The notes under the pieces: generated by a model
Told to the model about the DNA's origin: nothing
Database searches by the model: none
What the model saw: the letters and a program-made list of their open reading frames with translations, nothing else
Origin: Thermothielavioides terrestris NRRL 8126
Lineage: Eukaryota > Ascomycota > Sordariomycetes > Sordariales > Chaetomiaceae
Direction of reading: 5' to 3'
Assembly: GCF_000226115.1 (NCBI RefSeq)
Contig: NC_016458.1
Span: 8,785,501-8,849,500 of the forward strand
Length of the DNA: 64,000 nucleotides
Position numbers and translations under genes: made by a program
Part shown: piece after piece, positions 11,395-21,689 of the stretch
Position numbering within the stretch: position 1 is the stretch's first letter
Layout of the letters: every line of letters begins with the position of its first letter

Positions 11395-12057
11395 TCATCG
11401 ACTCCCGTCCGGCGCTTTCCTGCTGGACCTTCGCCAATCCGCCAAGGCCTGCTGCCACTCAGGAAAGGTCGAGTCACCACACCGTTGCCGAACTATATCC
11501 CATGTTCTCGACCGGACAATGTTCTCCACCCCCATCTCCAACCGGAGAACGTTGGCCAAGTGTTCTGTCCGGGCCTCCCGGGGAAAGAAGCGCGCCGAGT
11601 ACGGGTCGAGTCTCTCATCCACGACTTTCTCCCTGTTTCTCTCGTTCTCTGCCTCCCTCAAAGCCCTCTCCGGGTCATCGGGGTCAGGGCTGGTGGCAAC
11701 CAAGGAGCAATAGCTCAGGACATCTGACCGGACCTGCCACGACGGGAAGAGCACCTGCTCCTTAAACGCATTGCAAGCGGCCGCGTCGATCTGGTGCGAA
11801 AGGGGACGAGGGCCGACGCGCGACGTCGAAGTCGGGTCGAACCCACTCCGGGCGGGCGTCTCTAAAGCATTCAAGTTCTGGGTGATGGTGTCATCAATCG
11901 CGCTTCGCGATAGGCGGAGGAAGTCTGCCGCGGCGTCAGCCAACGCGCGTCCGAAGAGAAACGGTCGGGGGACTTGGGGGTCGTCCGTGCCTCGCAAAGC
12001 TGTCGTCGAGAAGCAAAACTGCGGGTTGAGTGGTGGCAGGGAGGTAGGCTGCGTCAT
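11395..12057 (-). CDS. Caffeine-induced death protein 2 (Cid2) family protein
   Basis: Conserved small fungal protein; the family is named after fission-yeast Cid2, and its biochemical role is not known to me. Exon 1 11991-12057, intron 11925-11990, exon 2 11395-11924; 198 aa. Family-like segments: LNPQFCFSTTALRDFLRLSRS at the splice junction (in two exons), AIDDTITQNLNAL, VLFPSWQVRSDVLSYC, ATSPDPDDPERAL, VVDERLDPYSARFFPREART. The intron starts GC, not GT (AG then GCACGG), and ends CGGCAG after a GCTGAC branch motif. It is 66 bp and stop-free, so retention would insert 22 residues into the conserved N-terminal helix. I chose the ATG at 12057 (G at -3), directly before QPTSLPPLNPQF; an in-frame ATG at 12174 would add 39 unconserved residues. 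Confidence 0.82.
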   Translation of the reverse strand: MTQPTSLPPLNPQFCFSTTALRGTDDPQVPRPFLFGRALADAAADFLRLSRSAIDDTITQNLNALETPARSGFDPTSTSRVGPRPLSHQIDAAACNAFKEQVLFPSWQVRSDVLSYCSLVATSPDPDDPERALREAENERNREKVVDERLDPYSARFFPREARTEHLANVLRLEMGVENIVRSRTWDIVRQRCGDSTFPEWQQALADWRRSSRKAPDGSR

Positions 12058-13133
12058 CACGTTAGAGCTTCTCGTGCGCTCAGCAGCCTTTGCTGGGTTT
12101 GCGGCGTCACTCGACCGAGCCGCCGAATTCGTCGTCCACAGGATGCCTGCCAGCTTGCCGGATGCCGGGTTCACCCGAAAATATAATTGTATCCCTTTGA
12201 AAGGTATGGGAGACTTGGCAAACGCACTCGTCGGGTTTGTTGACTTGGTAGGTACTCTCCCCTCGCAAGCGCTGGGAACGGCGAGATGGCGGTGCTGTTC
12301 AGAACTCAGCTTGGTGAGGCGTCATCTCCCGCCCCAGCCGGTTTTTACTGCGTATTTGATTGGTCCAAGCTTGTCCTTCAGCCCGGGGAACGGTCGCGTT
12401 CGTTCAGCCCTAGACAGAGTAAGATACGGTAACGTAATCAATCGACCGCCCTTCTGACCCGTTGTGTTATGGTCTGGGGCTGGGGCTTCATGCCAGCTCA
12501 TTGCGAAACAAGATCTTGCCATTGTTTCAAGATGTCGAGCGCAAGGAGCGGTCCAGTCTCCTCGGTGATTCTTGCACACATGTAGGTATCTTGCACTGCC
12601 CATGTGCGCTTCGAGTTCTTTGAGTGCCGGAGTGCTGCGTACCTCGTGCATACCACCGGGGCAGTGGCAACAAGCAACAACCATGAGGCATCTTAAGCTG
12701 TTGTACAAGACTTGGCTGCTGACAATCTCAACTGGTTCCATGAACCACCGTCGTTGGCCGCCCAAACAACGCCCAGACCTTACATGGACAGGTAGAGAGG
12801 TGGTCTTGAGCAGTATTATCGCAGCTTCATGCGGATCTGTGCCCAGAAGCTGCCAAAACCGACACCTCAAGGCATTGCAACCGAGGAGCCCGTGGTGAGC
12901 AAAGACCACAGGCCCGGCAGGGCTGATACCGGCCGGGGCAGAAAGGAGCTGAAGAACCCCCAAGACATGCCTGTCGGGCCACGTCACCGGGGACAGTCAG
13001 TGCCAGTCGGGCATCGAAGTCTCCGCCAAGCCATTGATTGCTTGGGCCGATGCCTGCGGGCAACCGGCAAGATAGGGTTTCTCTAGCCGCGTCCTGGCTT
13101 GCAAAACACCCACGCTGACAAGGTCGTTGGGCC

Positions 13134-13175
13134 AAAAAAAAGGCAGAAAAAAAAAAAAAAAAGAAAAAGAAAAAG
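13134..13175. repeat. Poly-A / A-rich low-complexity tract
   Basis: A-runs of up to about 18 interrupted by single G or C. A simple repeat; it may be the tail of a decayed insertion, but no element body was recognised next to it. Confidence 0.8.
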
Positions 13176-16111
13176 GTGTGGAGCCATATACGGGAAAGAG
13201 AGTTGATGATGCCGGAGCGTCTTGATCTGGCATGGACGAGCAGCACGCCGGCCACATCGCAGCAATGGGAGGGAGGGCTGATGGTGCTGTGCTGAGAAGG
13301 GATGCTTGCCGGCCCGAGGTGGTAACCGGCCCGCAAAGCCGACTCGAGTGAATCTGGGTCCACGGCGAAACTGCCCCTGGCTTTGACCATACGTACGGAG
13401 TAGGTAGGTACCTTAGTTACCAAGCACAGATTACTTACAGTACAAACCTAGATGTACGACTCACAGACGACTGCTTCGTATCTTTTGGTTGAGAGCTCCG
13501 CATGTGTGCTGTGGTCGAGGCACTGGAGGTTCCAGAAGCAGAGAGATCGTCGCATCGCCCCGTTCACAAGCAACGCCGAGCACTCCCTTCCGAAGTTCGA
13601 ATCCCGTCGCCTATGCACCAGGCTGGAATCGGACGTGGAAGCGCGGCTTGGCGGCATGAGAACACAACATCCAGGGGACACGCTGGGCAAGGTCGCAGGA
13701 GCCATTAGAGCCTAAACTGCCACATGGGAATGGGAATCAGCCAAAACCCAGCAATTTGTCCGAAAAAGACACAAAGCGCCCGAACCCCCTGGCCCAGCGA
13801 GCGGGATTCAGGTTGTTATAACATACCGGGTACGGAATGCTTGGTACACAGTACTACTCTGTACACCGTAATTCCGGCCAGTCCTTCCCATCCGCCCGGA
13901 AAACGAGGGTGCTTGGGATCGAGGGTAAATGGCCGCCATCAGCGGGGCCTGGGGGCGCGGGCAGATCTCATTTCAGCGTTATCTTGACCTCGCCGTTGAA
14001 GCCGTTCCCGTGCACAGCTGGGAACCGGGGGAACACTCGTGTGATATCCGCCTGTTTGGAGCTCGCTGGACATGGTTGGCGCCTGGTTCGAGACCAGTAA
14101 TGCTGGACATCCGAGGCGTGACCAGGGTCGGCGCCGGTCGACGGCCGGCCCGGTTGCGTGTGAAGTGGGAATATCGGCCCTGGGGTAGCGGCCTCCTTCG
14201 GGTGAGCTTGACAAGGCGTTGGCGGATCTGACCGGCACAGTTCACAGTTAGGTACAGGGGACAGGGCAGCTGACAGAGTAGCAGACCGCAGCATGGGTCA
14301 GTAACGAAAAGACAAACCCGCCGTCATGGTGAGCCCAACAATTCGCCGTGCGGCCCATCCGCGGCTGGGAAGCTCGAGTTAAACGCCCGGGCACAAGATC
14401 CGGGACAGCCAGTCTTGGAGAAGAGTTCACAGTAAGCTACCTTACTGCGCTGGGCGGGCCGCGCTGCTGTGGCCACACTACGCAGTCGTGGACGGAACGC
14501 TAGATCGGGGGTTTTCTGTCGGGCAGAAGCGATTCTGCACGTCAACATGCCTCATCTGGGATAAAACGGGTTGTGGAACAAGGAGTGGAGAACTCCCCTG
14601 CCGTCCTGCAGCTGTATCTCGGAGCGTCAGTCTCCAAGTCTTCTTTCTCACCAGTCATCGCGGCTGGGGTGCAGCCGGTGAAGGCGACAACCGGGCAGGG
14701 CCGGCGCTTGCGGTCGTCTAATCTTGGAGCGTCAGCTAGGTCCGCGCGGCACCAAACGGCTTCCCATGCCGACTGCTCTCGCAAGCCACTCCTCCATCCG
14801 GCGACTCCCCGCTAGCAGCCGAGTCGTTAAGGTTAATAACTGATCCCGCCGGGGCAGAATCGGCCTACTGTGTTATAGCCAGCCTTGCTAGTGGATGGCC
14901 GCCCCCTGTAGGGCCGGCGGCGAAAGGTATCATCGCCTTGTGTGTCGGAAGAGGACACTGTCTCCTCTTCAGCAGGTCGTGTTACGCAGAGACGGAGGGC
15001 CCTGCCCCTTTCCAATGGTCCTGCCCTTGTGTATGTACAAGTCGCCGGTCGGTAACCTGGCTCACGAACGGTCTTCTCCAGACTGGCGGCAACGACACGT
15101 TGTGAGAGGGCGGTTCGGGCGGGTACGGAACGCGACCTCCCTTTCTGTGGTGTGGCCAACCCAAATCGAACGTCCGTTGGGAAGGCACACCTGCCACCCA
15201 ACTTATATCCCCGTCACCCTTTCCCCCCCAATAGCCAAAGCTCAGGGCGGGGGCTCTGCAACACTTTCCGACTGATGGCTGAACCAGCCCGAGGAACTTC
15301 CAGGTGCTCTTACCTACCAAGAGAGCGAGCTGTGGACTTTGTACAGGGGAAGGGATTGCGTACATGATAGGGCACTGCTGCATTTGGACTGAGTCTCCCG
15401 TCCGCAGGTTCATACCGTAGAGGATGGAGGGGGGGGAGAGGACTCGGGTTGCATATTGGTAGGACTGGGCCTTACCTAACAAACGGGCAGCCACGGCCCG
15501 GACCCCGGACATGCCGTGGAGTTCTTCTAGCCCTCCTTTGTCATGGATGCCGAGTAACCACCAGTGCTCGTTGGTGATCTTGGAAATGCTGTTGCTCCCA
15601 TTACTGACCACTACCGAGCCGGTATACTAGCTCGGGCTTTACCACAGTACGGATAGTTACTCGGTATTGCTACCGTCGAGCCGGGGTTGCAAATTGTACA
15701 ACACAACGGCGTGCGCTGCCTCCCTCGAATATGTACGTTGATTGACGCGGGCAAACCCAGACCGGTGCGTCGTTCGGCTGCCCGGTTGGGTAACTCTCCA
15801 GGACGATGATGTGCCCGTACTCAGTGCGCAAACGGTCAGTTGCAAACAGAGAATTGCTGTGTTGTTAGTCATCTTTGGTTGGGAAAGCTCCTCCCTTCCA
15901 GTACCTCAGGAATGTACTGAATAGTGTACACTACAGGACGGAAAATACAGGACAGTTCCGTTGATCCACCCTAGTCTCGGCTGGGAAGTCCAATGATCCG
16001 CTTGAGACCCACTTCTGCTCCCACTTTTCCTTCGCTCGCTTCTGCCCGCGTCGGCTCCAGCGAGCTGTATCCGTCAGGCACAGAGAACTGAAGACAGATT
16101 GCCGGGTTATC

Positions 16112-16502
16112 CTTAAAGAGGTCCCGCCAAGACTAATTTCGGAACCTACCGCTTACAAGTATTTACAAATCGCCACGGGGTGAGCGGGGTCGCCACGACT
16201 TCGAGCAACATCAACAACGAAGAATTGCAAAGACTCGTAGCAACAACTTCGCGAAACCTCAACCAAATCGAAAAAAAAGAAAACGAAGTTAACCCGTACC
16301 CTAACCTTAACCCGAATCCTAACCATTAACCCGAACCCTAACTAGCGGGGGGCTGACGCCGCCCCCCGTACCCCCGGCGAACTAACCCGTGGCTAACCCG
16401 TGGCGATAGTGCAAACCCCCTTGGCGGTCTTAGCAGGGTACTGACGCTGTAAAAACATTGCCGACAATTGGCCGAAATTAGTCTTGGCGGGACCTCTTTA
16501 AG
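16112..16502. mobile_element. 391-bp MITE-like element with 31-bp perfect inverted ends
   Basis: The ends 16112-16142 and 16472-16502 are perfect inverted copies (left end begins CTTAAAGAGGTCCCGCC). TTAA stands just inside each end (16113-16116 and 16498-16501), so target duplication could be TTAA, TA, or the ATC trinucleotide immediately outside both ends. A subterminal 11-bp inverted pair ATCGCCACGGG / CCCGTGGCGAT lies at 16169 and 16397. The core has a degenerate telomere-like tract of CCCTAA-related units (16289-16342) followed by a strong hairpin, CGGGGGGC and GCCCCCCG around a 7-nt loop (16346-16368). No coding capacity. It is a non-autonomous DNA transposon by structure; the superfamily is unresolved. 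Confidence 0.85.
16289..16342. repeat. Degenerate interstitial telomere-like tract
   Basis: Repeated variants of CCCTAAC and TTAACCCGAA inside the 391-bp inverted-repeat element. Most filamentous ascomycetes have TTAGGG telomeres, whose complement is CCCTAA. The units vary in spacing and sequence, so this is not a simple telomere scar. Confidence 0.6.
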
Positions 16503-16946
16503 ATCCAGCGATTGCCGACCTTGTCGGGCGGCTCACTATCGCCACCTGAACACCCGCCACCCAGCTTCTGTCCTCAGTTTGGTGAAGCCAGGCGCGGCTA
16601 ACTACTTAGTTAGCGTATCTCACCCATCAAGCGAAGGATGGATGAGGCGCACGACGCCGCTGTTGTCCACACACGTACCCTTCGGCTTACATTACACCGT
16701 GCTGTGGTAATTCATGCCTTTGCCGCCCCTCCGGTGAGCCTTAGCTCTGGCAAGGGGAACCGAAACAGCTTGTGGTCCAGACCAACACCTTGGAAAGGGA
16801 GAAAGGGGGAAGGGGCAGCAAAGGTGAAAGCGGGTGGTCTGGTTAAGCTTTCGCACAAGTGTGAATCTAATAAATAGTATGCTGTACGAGCCGAAAGACA
16901 GTACGGAATACTGCCAGGTTGATACAACGACACAGGAAGTAGCGTA

Positions 16947-16962
16947 CCTACTGCGCAGTAGG
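16947..16962. other. Perfect 16-bp palindrome
   Basis: CCTACTGCGCAGTAGG is exactly self-complementary and is flanked by GTA on its left and GTACC on its right. It could be a dimeric protein-binding site or chance; no gene start is near. Confidence 0.6.
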
Positions 16963-17079
16963 GTACCTCACGGACACACACCCCTCACCCTCAAAGGGTT
17001 GGGTGCAGGCCGCGGAGGAGAACTTGGATCGCGCATACACGACGGTGCCTGCGGACCAGGGACTGGACCAGGGACTGGA

Positions 17080-17549
17080 CGACCCCATTAGAAAAACAAC
17101 CCGTTTTCATTAGAAAAACAACCCCTTTTGGCGGTCCGTGCGTCTCCCACCGAAATCTTACGCTACTGGTCGACTGTATCGCTGAATGTCCCTACAGTAT
17201 AAATATCGCCTCTTATCGATAAGAGAATTCCTTATCGATAAGGGAATCTACGTGACCTGCTACCTCCTCTTGACAGGGAAGGCGGTTAAGGTAGGCAGTA
17301 TTGCAGTGCTAAGCTAATCTTACCAAGATTTTCAGCTTTGCAACCGAGGCAATTCTATATTTCTATTAAATCTGTATTTTCTAGGTTCTTCAGCAACATT
17401 AGCAGTATCGTCGATTTGCAGCGATTCCTATGGCGACATTTACCTCGGCCGCGTAGTGATACGCGCTGTTGGATTTTGGTGGGAGACGTACGGACCGCCA
17501 AAAGGGGTTGTTTTTCTAATGAAAAGGGATTGTTTTTCTAATGGGGTCG
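17080..17549. mobile_element. 470-bp MULE-like MITE with 72-bp inverted ends
   Basis: The ends 17080-17151 and 17478-17549 are inverted copies with three mismatches over 72 bp, both starting CGACCCCATTAG. Inside each end the unit CATTAGAAAAACAA occurs twice, as expected of transposase-binding repeats. The 9-mer GGGACTGGA flanks both sides (17071-17079 and 17550-17558), a length typical of Mutator-like elements. Caution: the target lies in a tandem GGGACTGGACCA repeat, so the duplication could pre-exist. The interior is AT-rich and has two neighbouring palindromes, CTCTTATCGATAAGAG at 17210 and CCTTATCGATAAGG at 17230. No coding capacity. Confidence 0.85.
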
Positions 17550-17883
17550 GGGACTGGACCAGGGACTCCCTGAGCCCCGTTGGCTCGGACAGGGGGTGGG
17601 CTCAGAGGATGGGACACGGCGAATCCATCCGCCGCGGCTCGCCAATCGAAGCATCCTCGCCAACCCATGTCGTTACCTTAATCTGTAATAGGTACTTAAT
17701 TACCTTTTGCAGTTGTGCACTGCACATCGTTGAATTTGAGCGAGCAGCCACACCAACACCTCACGCGCAGGTCAGTCCACGCAGGAAAGGCGGCCCCGGG
17801 TCGCGTCCTCTCCCCTTGTCGCCCTTTTTTTAGGGTACTGGAATCGTGGCTCCATAAAAAAAATTATAATTAAATTCCCAACC

Positions 17884-18028
17884 ATGGCTCAACCCCCCGA
17901 AGCTGCCCCGTCGCGACTGCAGTTGTCTCTGGACTCGGATCCCGCCGCCGCCCAGCCGCGCTTGCAGACAAGCCTCGACGCGCTTGGTGGGCAGAAGTAT
18001 TATCACCACGACCAACCCCAGCACAACG

Positions 18029-18064
<36 letters not shown>

Positions 18065-20863
18065 CGCACCAGGAGCCTCCTGTGGGCGCACAGCCCTCCG
18101 AGGCACCGCGAACCTGGGACTTGCCGGGTATTGGCAGTGCGGGCACGCATTCCATCGGCGACGGCAAGCACGGTCGCAGCCCTGGCGTTGGCGGCGAGAC
18201 GGCCGGGGTGGATGCTGTGTCGACGGTCAACGGCAGCTCGATCAACCACGCGTCGGCGGCGGTACGCCTTGCGGATCCCGCAGCCGCCATCCGCGACGGT
18301 CGGAGCGAGACTCACCAGAACGGCGGCGCCGCCGTACCTAGCCTTCCAGACATGTCCAACGCCCAACCGCCGCCCGGGCCCGCCCGGCAGCCGGTGACAT
18401 ACGCGCCGCCGCCCGCCTACCCGTCCGCCGGCATTCCACCAGTGCCGCAATACGTATATTCGCCGCATTCAATCCCAGCTGCGGACCCCTACCGGGCCAG
18501 CCCAACCACTCTCCCCAGCATGCGGACACTCGATCCCCGCCAGGCTCACGGGCAAACGCAGCACGGCCTCCCTCTCGGCGCGCATCTAGGATCTCCCATG
18601 GCGCCCGCTCCCCCTCCCGCTCCCGCCCACATGGGATACTACAACGTCCATCCCCACACCCCCATATACGGCCTTACAGATCCGCACTCGATGCGCTTCG
18701 CTCTTGGTCCCGGCCTGGCCCATGATCCGCGCATTGCCCTGAGCGGTGGGAGGCACAAAAAGGTACCGATGCAGAGTCACGGCTCCCCCCCGCGAGATGC
18801 AGGAGAACGTGAATGGCTGACGATCGGCTCTTGGTTGCGGCGGGTAGGAGATCAAGCGGCGCACAAAAACGGGCTGTCTAACCTGCCGTAAGCGCAGGAT
18901 CAAGGTACGTGGTGCTCTCCCATTTTGTGTGCTCCGGGGGTTCCAAGCCTTTCCGGCGGCGCAGCTTTCCAGACTGCATGTCTGCCCGCACTGGGCTGCC
19001 AGTGTCCAATTGCCGGCTCGGTTCGTCACGCACTTTTAGGCGAGTGAGCCCGGGGTGCTGGTTGGGGGTGCAGACCTCAAAGCGCTCGCTTGTGGTCGCT
19101 TCGCAACCTCCCTAAGCTCTCCTTACCCTTTTTACGGAATACCTGCCTCCCGAACCTAAACTCGGTGTTTGGGTTCTGGTTTTGGGGTTCCATTAAAACC
19201 ACTGCCTCCATGGCCTGCCCGCTTCCTCCCCCTCCCCCTCCACCCCACTTTTACCTGCAACCACCAGCAACCAATCCGCCCGCTCCTGCACCACGCGGTT
19301 CCTGGTTCGGCCATCGTCGGAGAGGATCCTTTCGCGGACCAACAGTCCACGCGCCTGGCTTGCCTACTTCCATTCTACCTCGCTCTAACACGGTAGACGT
19401 GACAGTGCGACGAGGCGCATCCCACATGCAACAATTGCAAAAAGTCGAAGCGTGAATGTCTCGGCTACGATCCGATCTTCAAGCAACAGCAGGGCCCTGC
19501 AGCTATCCAACCTGCTCCGAGCACCCAAGCCCCCGTCCCGCCTGCTGCTGCTGCTGCCGTGCCCGCGCCGGCTCCCTCATTACCGTCCTCGGTACCGCAT
19601 CCGTATCAAGGGGCCTCCTACCCCCCTCCTCTGCCCTCGAGCATCCCGGCTGCCGACCCCGTCCGATCGACTGCACCGCAGAGCACGAGCGCTAAACCTG
19701 AAGCCGGGTACGATTACTCCACCGCCATTGACCCAGCGCTGCAAGGCGGCGACGCTGCAGGTGCGACGGGCTCACGAGCCCCTCGATACCCTCAGAACAA
19801 CGTGGCTGTAGGCACGGTCCAGGCCACGGGCGACTCGATCCATTCGCGAGGTGGCATCCCCCCCACTCCTTCCAATCTGTCTCCGACTCCTCAAACCCCG
19901 TCGCCAGAGACCATATCTGCTCATACAATTTGGCCAGCAAAGAAGATGAAGGTCGATGAGCTCATAGCTCTGGGTGGCGCGGCCCCCGTCCCGTCAGGCT
20001 CCCCGCCGTCCCCCGAGATGGTCGACGAAATCACGAAGCTATACTACGAGATCTACGTCCCGGGTCTCGCCTCCTTTTTCGAAACACAGTGGTATGATTT
20101 CGCGAAGCGCCAGGCTCCGTCAACCAATACCGCAGCCGTGCTCCATAGCAACCAATCGCTTGTTTCCTTATTCGCTTTATTTATCCAGACAATATCCAAG
20201 ATCTCAAGCACCGATCCTGCGGACTTGGTGCAGTCCAGCCACCTAGAGACATCCGTTGTATGGTCTCTCGCTCGACTGCCCCTTACGGTCAACTCTGGTG
20301 AAACCCGCCAATACCCGGATCCGTATCCGGCTCAGGACGACCTCTGGGAGACGCGCGGCCGCCTGCAGGTTTTCGAGACCCTCATAACAGGCGAAACGCT
20401 GACTGCCAACCCTCTGACGCGGCCGCCGCCGCCGGCGGCCGATAATGTCCACTCATTACGCCAAAACGAGCTTGAGTTCTGGTACCAGCTCGCCGATTAT
20501 CTCCTCCAGGACCATGCGACTGCCTCCGCCGCCCACGTCGCTGCCAGAGAGCGCTGCCTCAGCGTGATGAGAGCGCTGCTGGACGGCAGGGAGAACCGAG
20601 ACGTCCTCTACAGCATCGCCGTGCTGAGAGAGTACACCGCCCATTGGGACGCGTGCTGGAACGAGCAGACGGCGCCCTCGCATCTACAGGAAGCGGATGC
20701 TCGGAGCAGGCTTGCCGTCGCGACGAGGTTCATTCGGGACGAGTCTACTTCGACGGGCGGCACAACCAACGTGGTCCGCCGGTTCGCCGACCTTGCTTAC
20801 CGCGCATTTGTCCGCCCCGGCGTCAACGTTGACAGGAGCAGAGGCAGCTATTCGGGGTCCTAA
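17884..20863 (+). CDS. Zn(II)2Cys6 fungal transcription factor
   Basis: Nuclear DNA-binding regulator; target genes unknown. Exons 17884-18762, 18848-18904 (57 nt) and 19406-20863; introns 18763-18847 and 18905-19405 (501 bp, unusually long here). Total 797 aa, all phases 0. The long N-terminus is Pro/Gln/Ala-rich, with an 11-Gln run at residues 50-60. The binuclear zinc cluster spans residues 303-330 with spacing C-x2-C-x6-C-x6-C-x2-C-x6-C (TGCLTCRKRRIK, then CDEAHPTCNNCKKSKRECLG). The long intron cuts the cluster just before its third Cys. After a Pro/Ala linker (many PAPAP repeats) comes a helical C-terminal region from about residue 500 with a conserved-looking start (ITKLYYEIYVPGLASFFETQW), similar in style to regulators annotated as Moc3-like. 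I do not assign an orthologue. ATG context ACCATGG is strong. Confidence 0.88.
18031..18063 (+). repeat. (CAG)n trinucleotide repeat, coding polyGln
   Basis: Ten CAG units plus one CAA encode an 11-residue Gln run in the zinc-cluster regulator's N-terminus. Such tracts usually vary in length between strains. Confidence 0.95.
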
Positions 20864-21689
20864 TGGTGCATGCATAGCGTAGGGACGGATCTTTGTTCAG
20901 CATTTTGGGTTTCAGCGCTGGGTGGCTCAGTTTAAATATAGAGACGGGGAGAGCAGGGCTGGACTGGCTGCTGTTGGAATGCTTCGGGCGGGATTTTCGC
21001 TGCCTGGGGGGTGTGCCTGCGCGCTCTCGTCCGCTGGCATGGCTCTGCTCGACCTTGCGTGTACACTAGTATAGAAAGGGCTGTCTCGAATCACTCACGG
21101 CGTCCCGGCGTGTGGGCCATTAGGGGAACAAGAAGCATTTTTGTGTCTGGATGCGGACCGGGTTTTTCTTCCGGTGGTCAATCCTGCTCCCTCAACGACC
21201 TGGTGTGGGATATTGCTTGTCTTTTTGGGGGGCTTGCTCGGCGCAGTCGGCTGTCAGGCATGCGCAGGGCAGCTGCCCTCAAAGTGCAGGTCAGATTTAC
21301 TCTGGACAACCGAAGGAAAGTGGGATTTCATTCCGAAATCGATGATGCCCCTACCGGTTTCCGTCAGCTCGTTTACTGTTGTACACCCTCGGTGAGGAGG
21401 GCACATGGCACGGAAACAGCGTTGCCTCGGTTGCTACAAGGAACCAAGTTGACGCCAATGTCGCGTCTGGAGAAGAGCGACGCCTCAAGGTGTCGTGTTT
21501 GCGCCTGGGGGGGAAGAGCATAGATAACAGTACTCCTTCTCCTCCTTTCGCGACATCGAGGAAGCCTACAACGAGCCTTGGGCAGACAGTCCCGGTCAGT
21601 AGAGAGCCGCGGGGGGGCCCAGCGACACGAGCGAAAATCGTGTGGCGCGCCCGGTTCGACTCGTCCTTGGGTGCGCGTCGATCTTCACA
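20864..21689. other. Convergent 3' intergenic region
   Basis: 826 bp between the zinc-cluster regulator and the dehydrogenase, transcribed toward each other. The open frame on + (21011-21523) has no family resemblance. Nothing else recognised. Confidence 0.45.

Larger units (their letters stand above)
12058..17883. other. 5.8-kb gene-free stretch in the GC-rich arm
   Basis: Between the divergent cid2-like gene and the zinc-cluster regulator. Open frames here (for example 12322-12987 and 12827-13423 minus, 14982-15611 minus) show no family resemblance, no plausible splice pattern and biased composition. It contains a poly-A/GA tract near 13134, two terminal-inverted-repeat elements (16112-16502 and 17080-17549), a perfect 16-bp palindrome at 16947, and several TACCTA motifs. 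A long regulatory upstream region, a lineage-specific gene or an unrecognised non-coding RNA cannot be excluded. Confidence 0.5.

Noticed and set aside
11274..11765. 163-codon frame opposite the Cid2-family gene
   Set aside because: It is a shadow of the conserved minus-strand coding sequence.
12322..13423. Two long minus-strand open frames (221 and 198 codons)
   Set aside because: Composition, lack of start context, crossing of the poly-A tract (as poly-Phe) and no family resemblance suggest chance frames in GC-rich DNA.
13590..13612. B-box-like GTTCGAATCC
   Set aside because: The flanking bases cannot pair as a T-stem and no upstream D-arm is present.
14079..14098. tRNA-like T-arm (CTGGTTCGAGACCAG)
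   Set aside because: The stem and B-box-like sequence are good, but no A box, anticodon arm or acceptor stem fits upstream.
16289..16342. A true interstitial telomere or chromosome-fusion scar
   Set aside because: The units are irregular and lie wholly inside a small inverted-repeat element.
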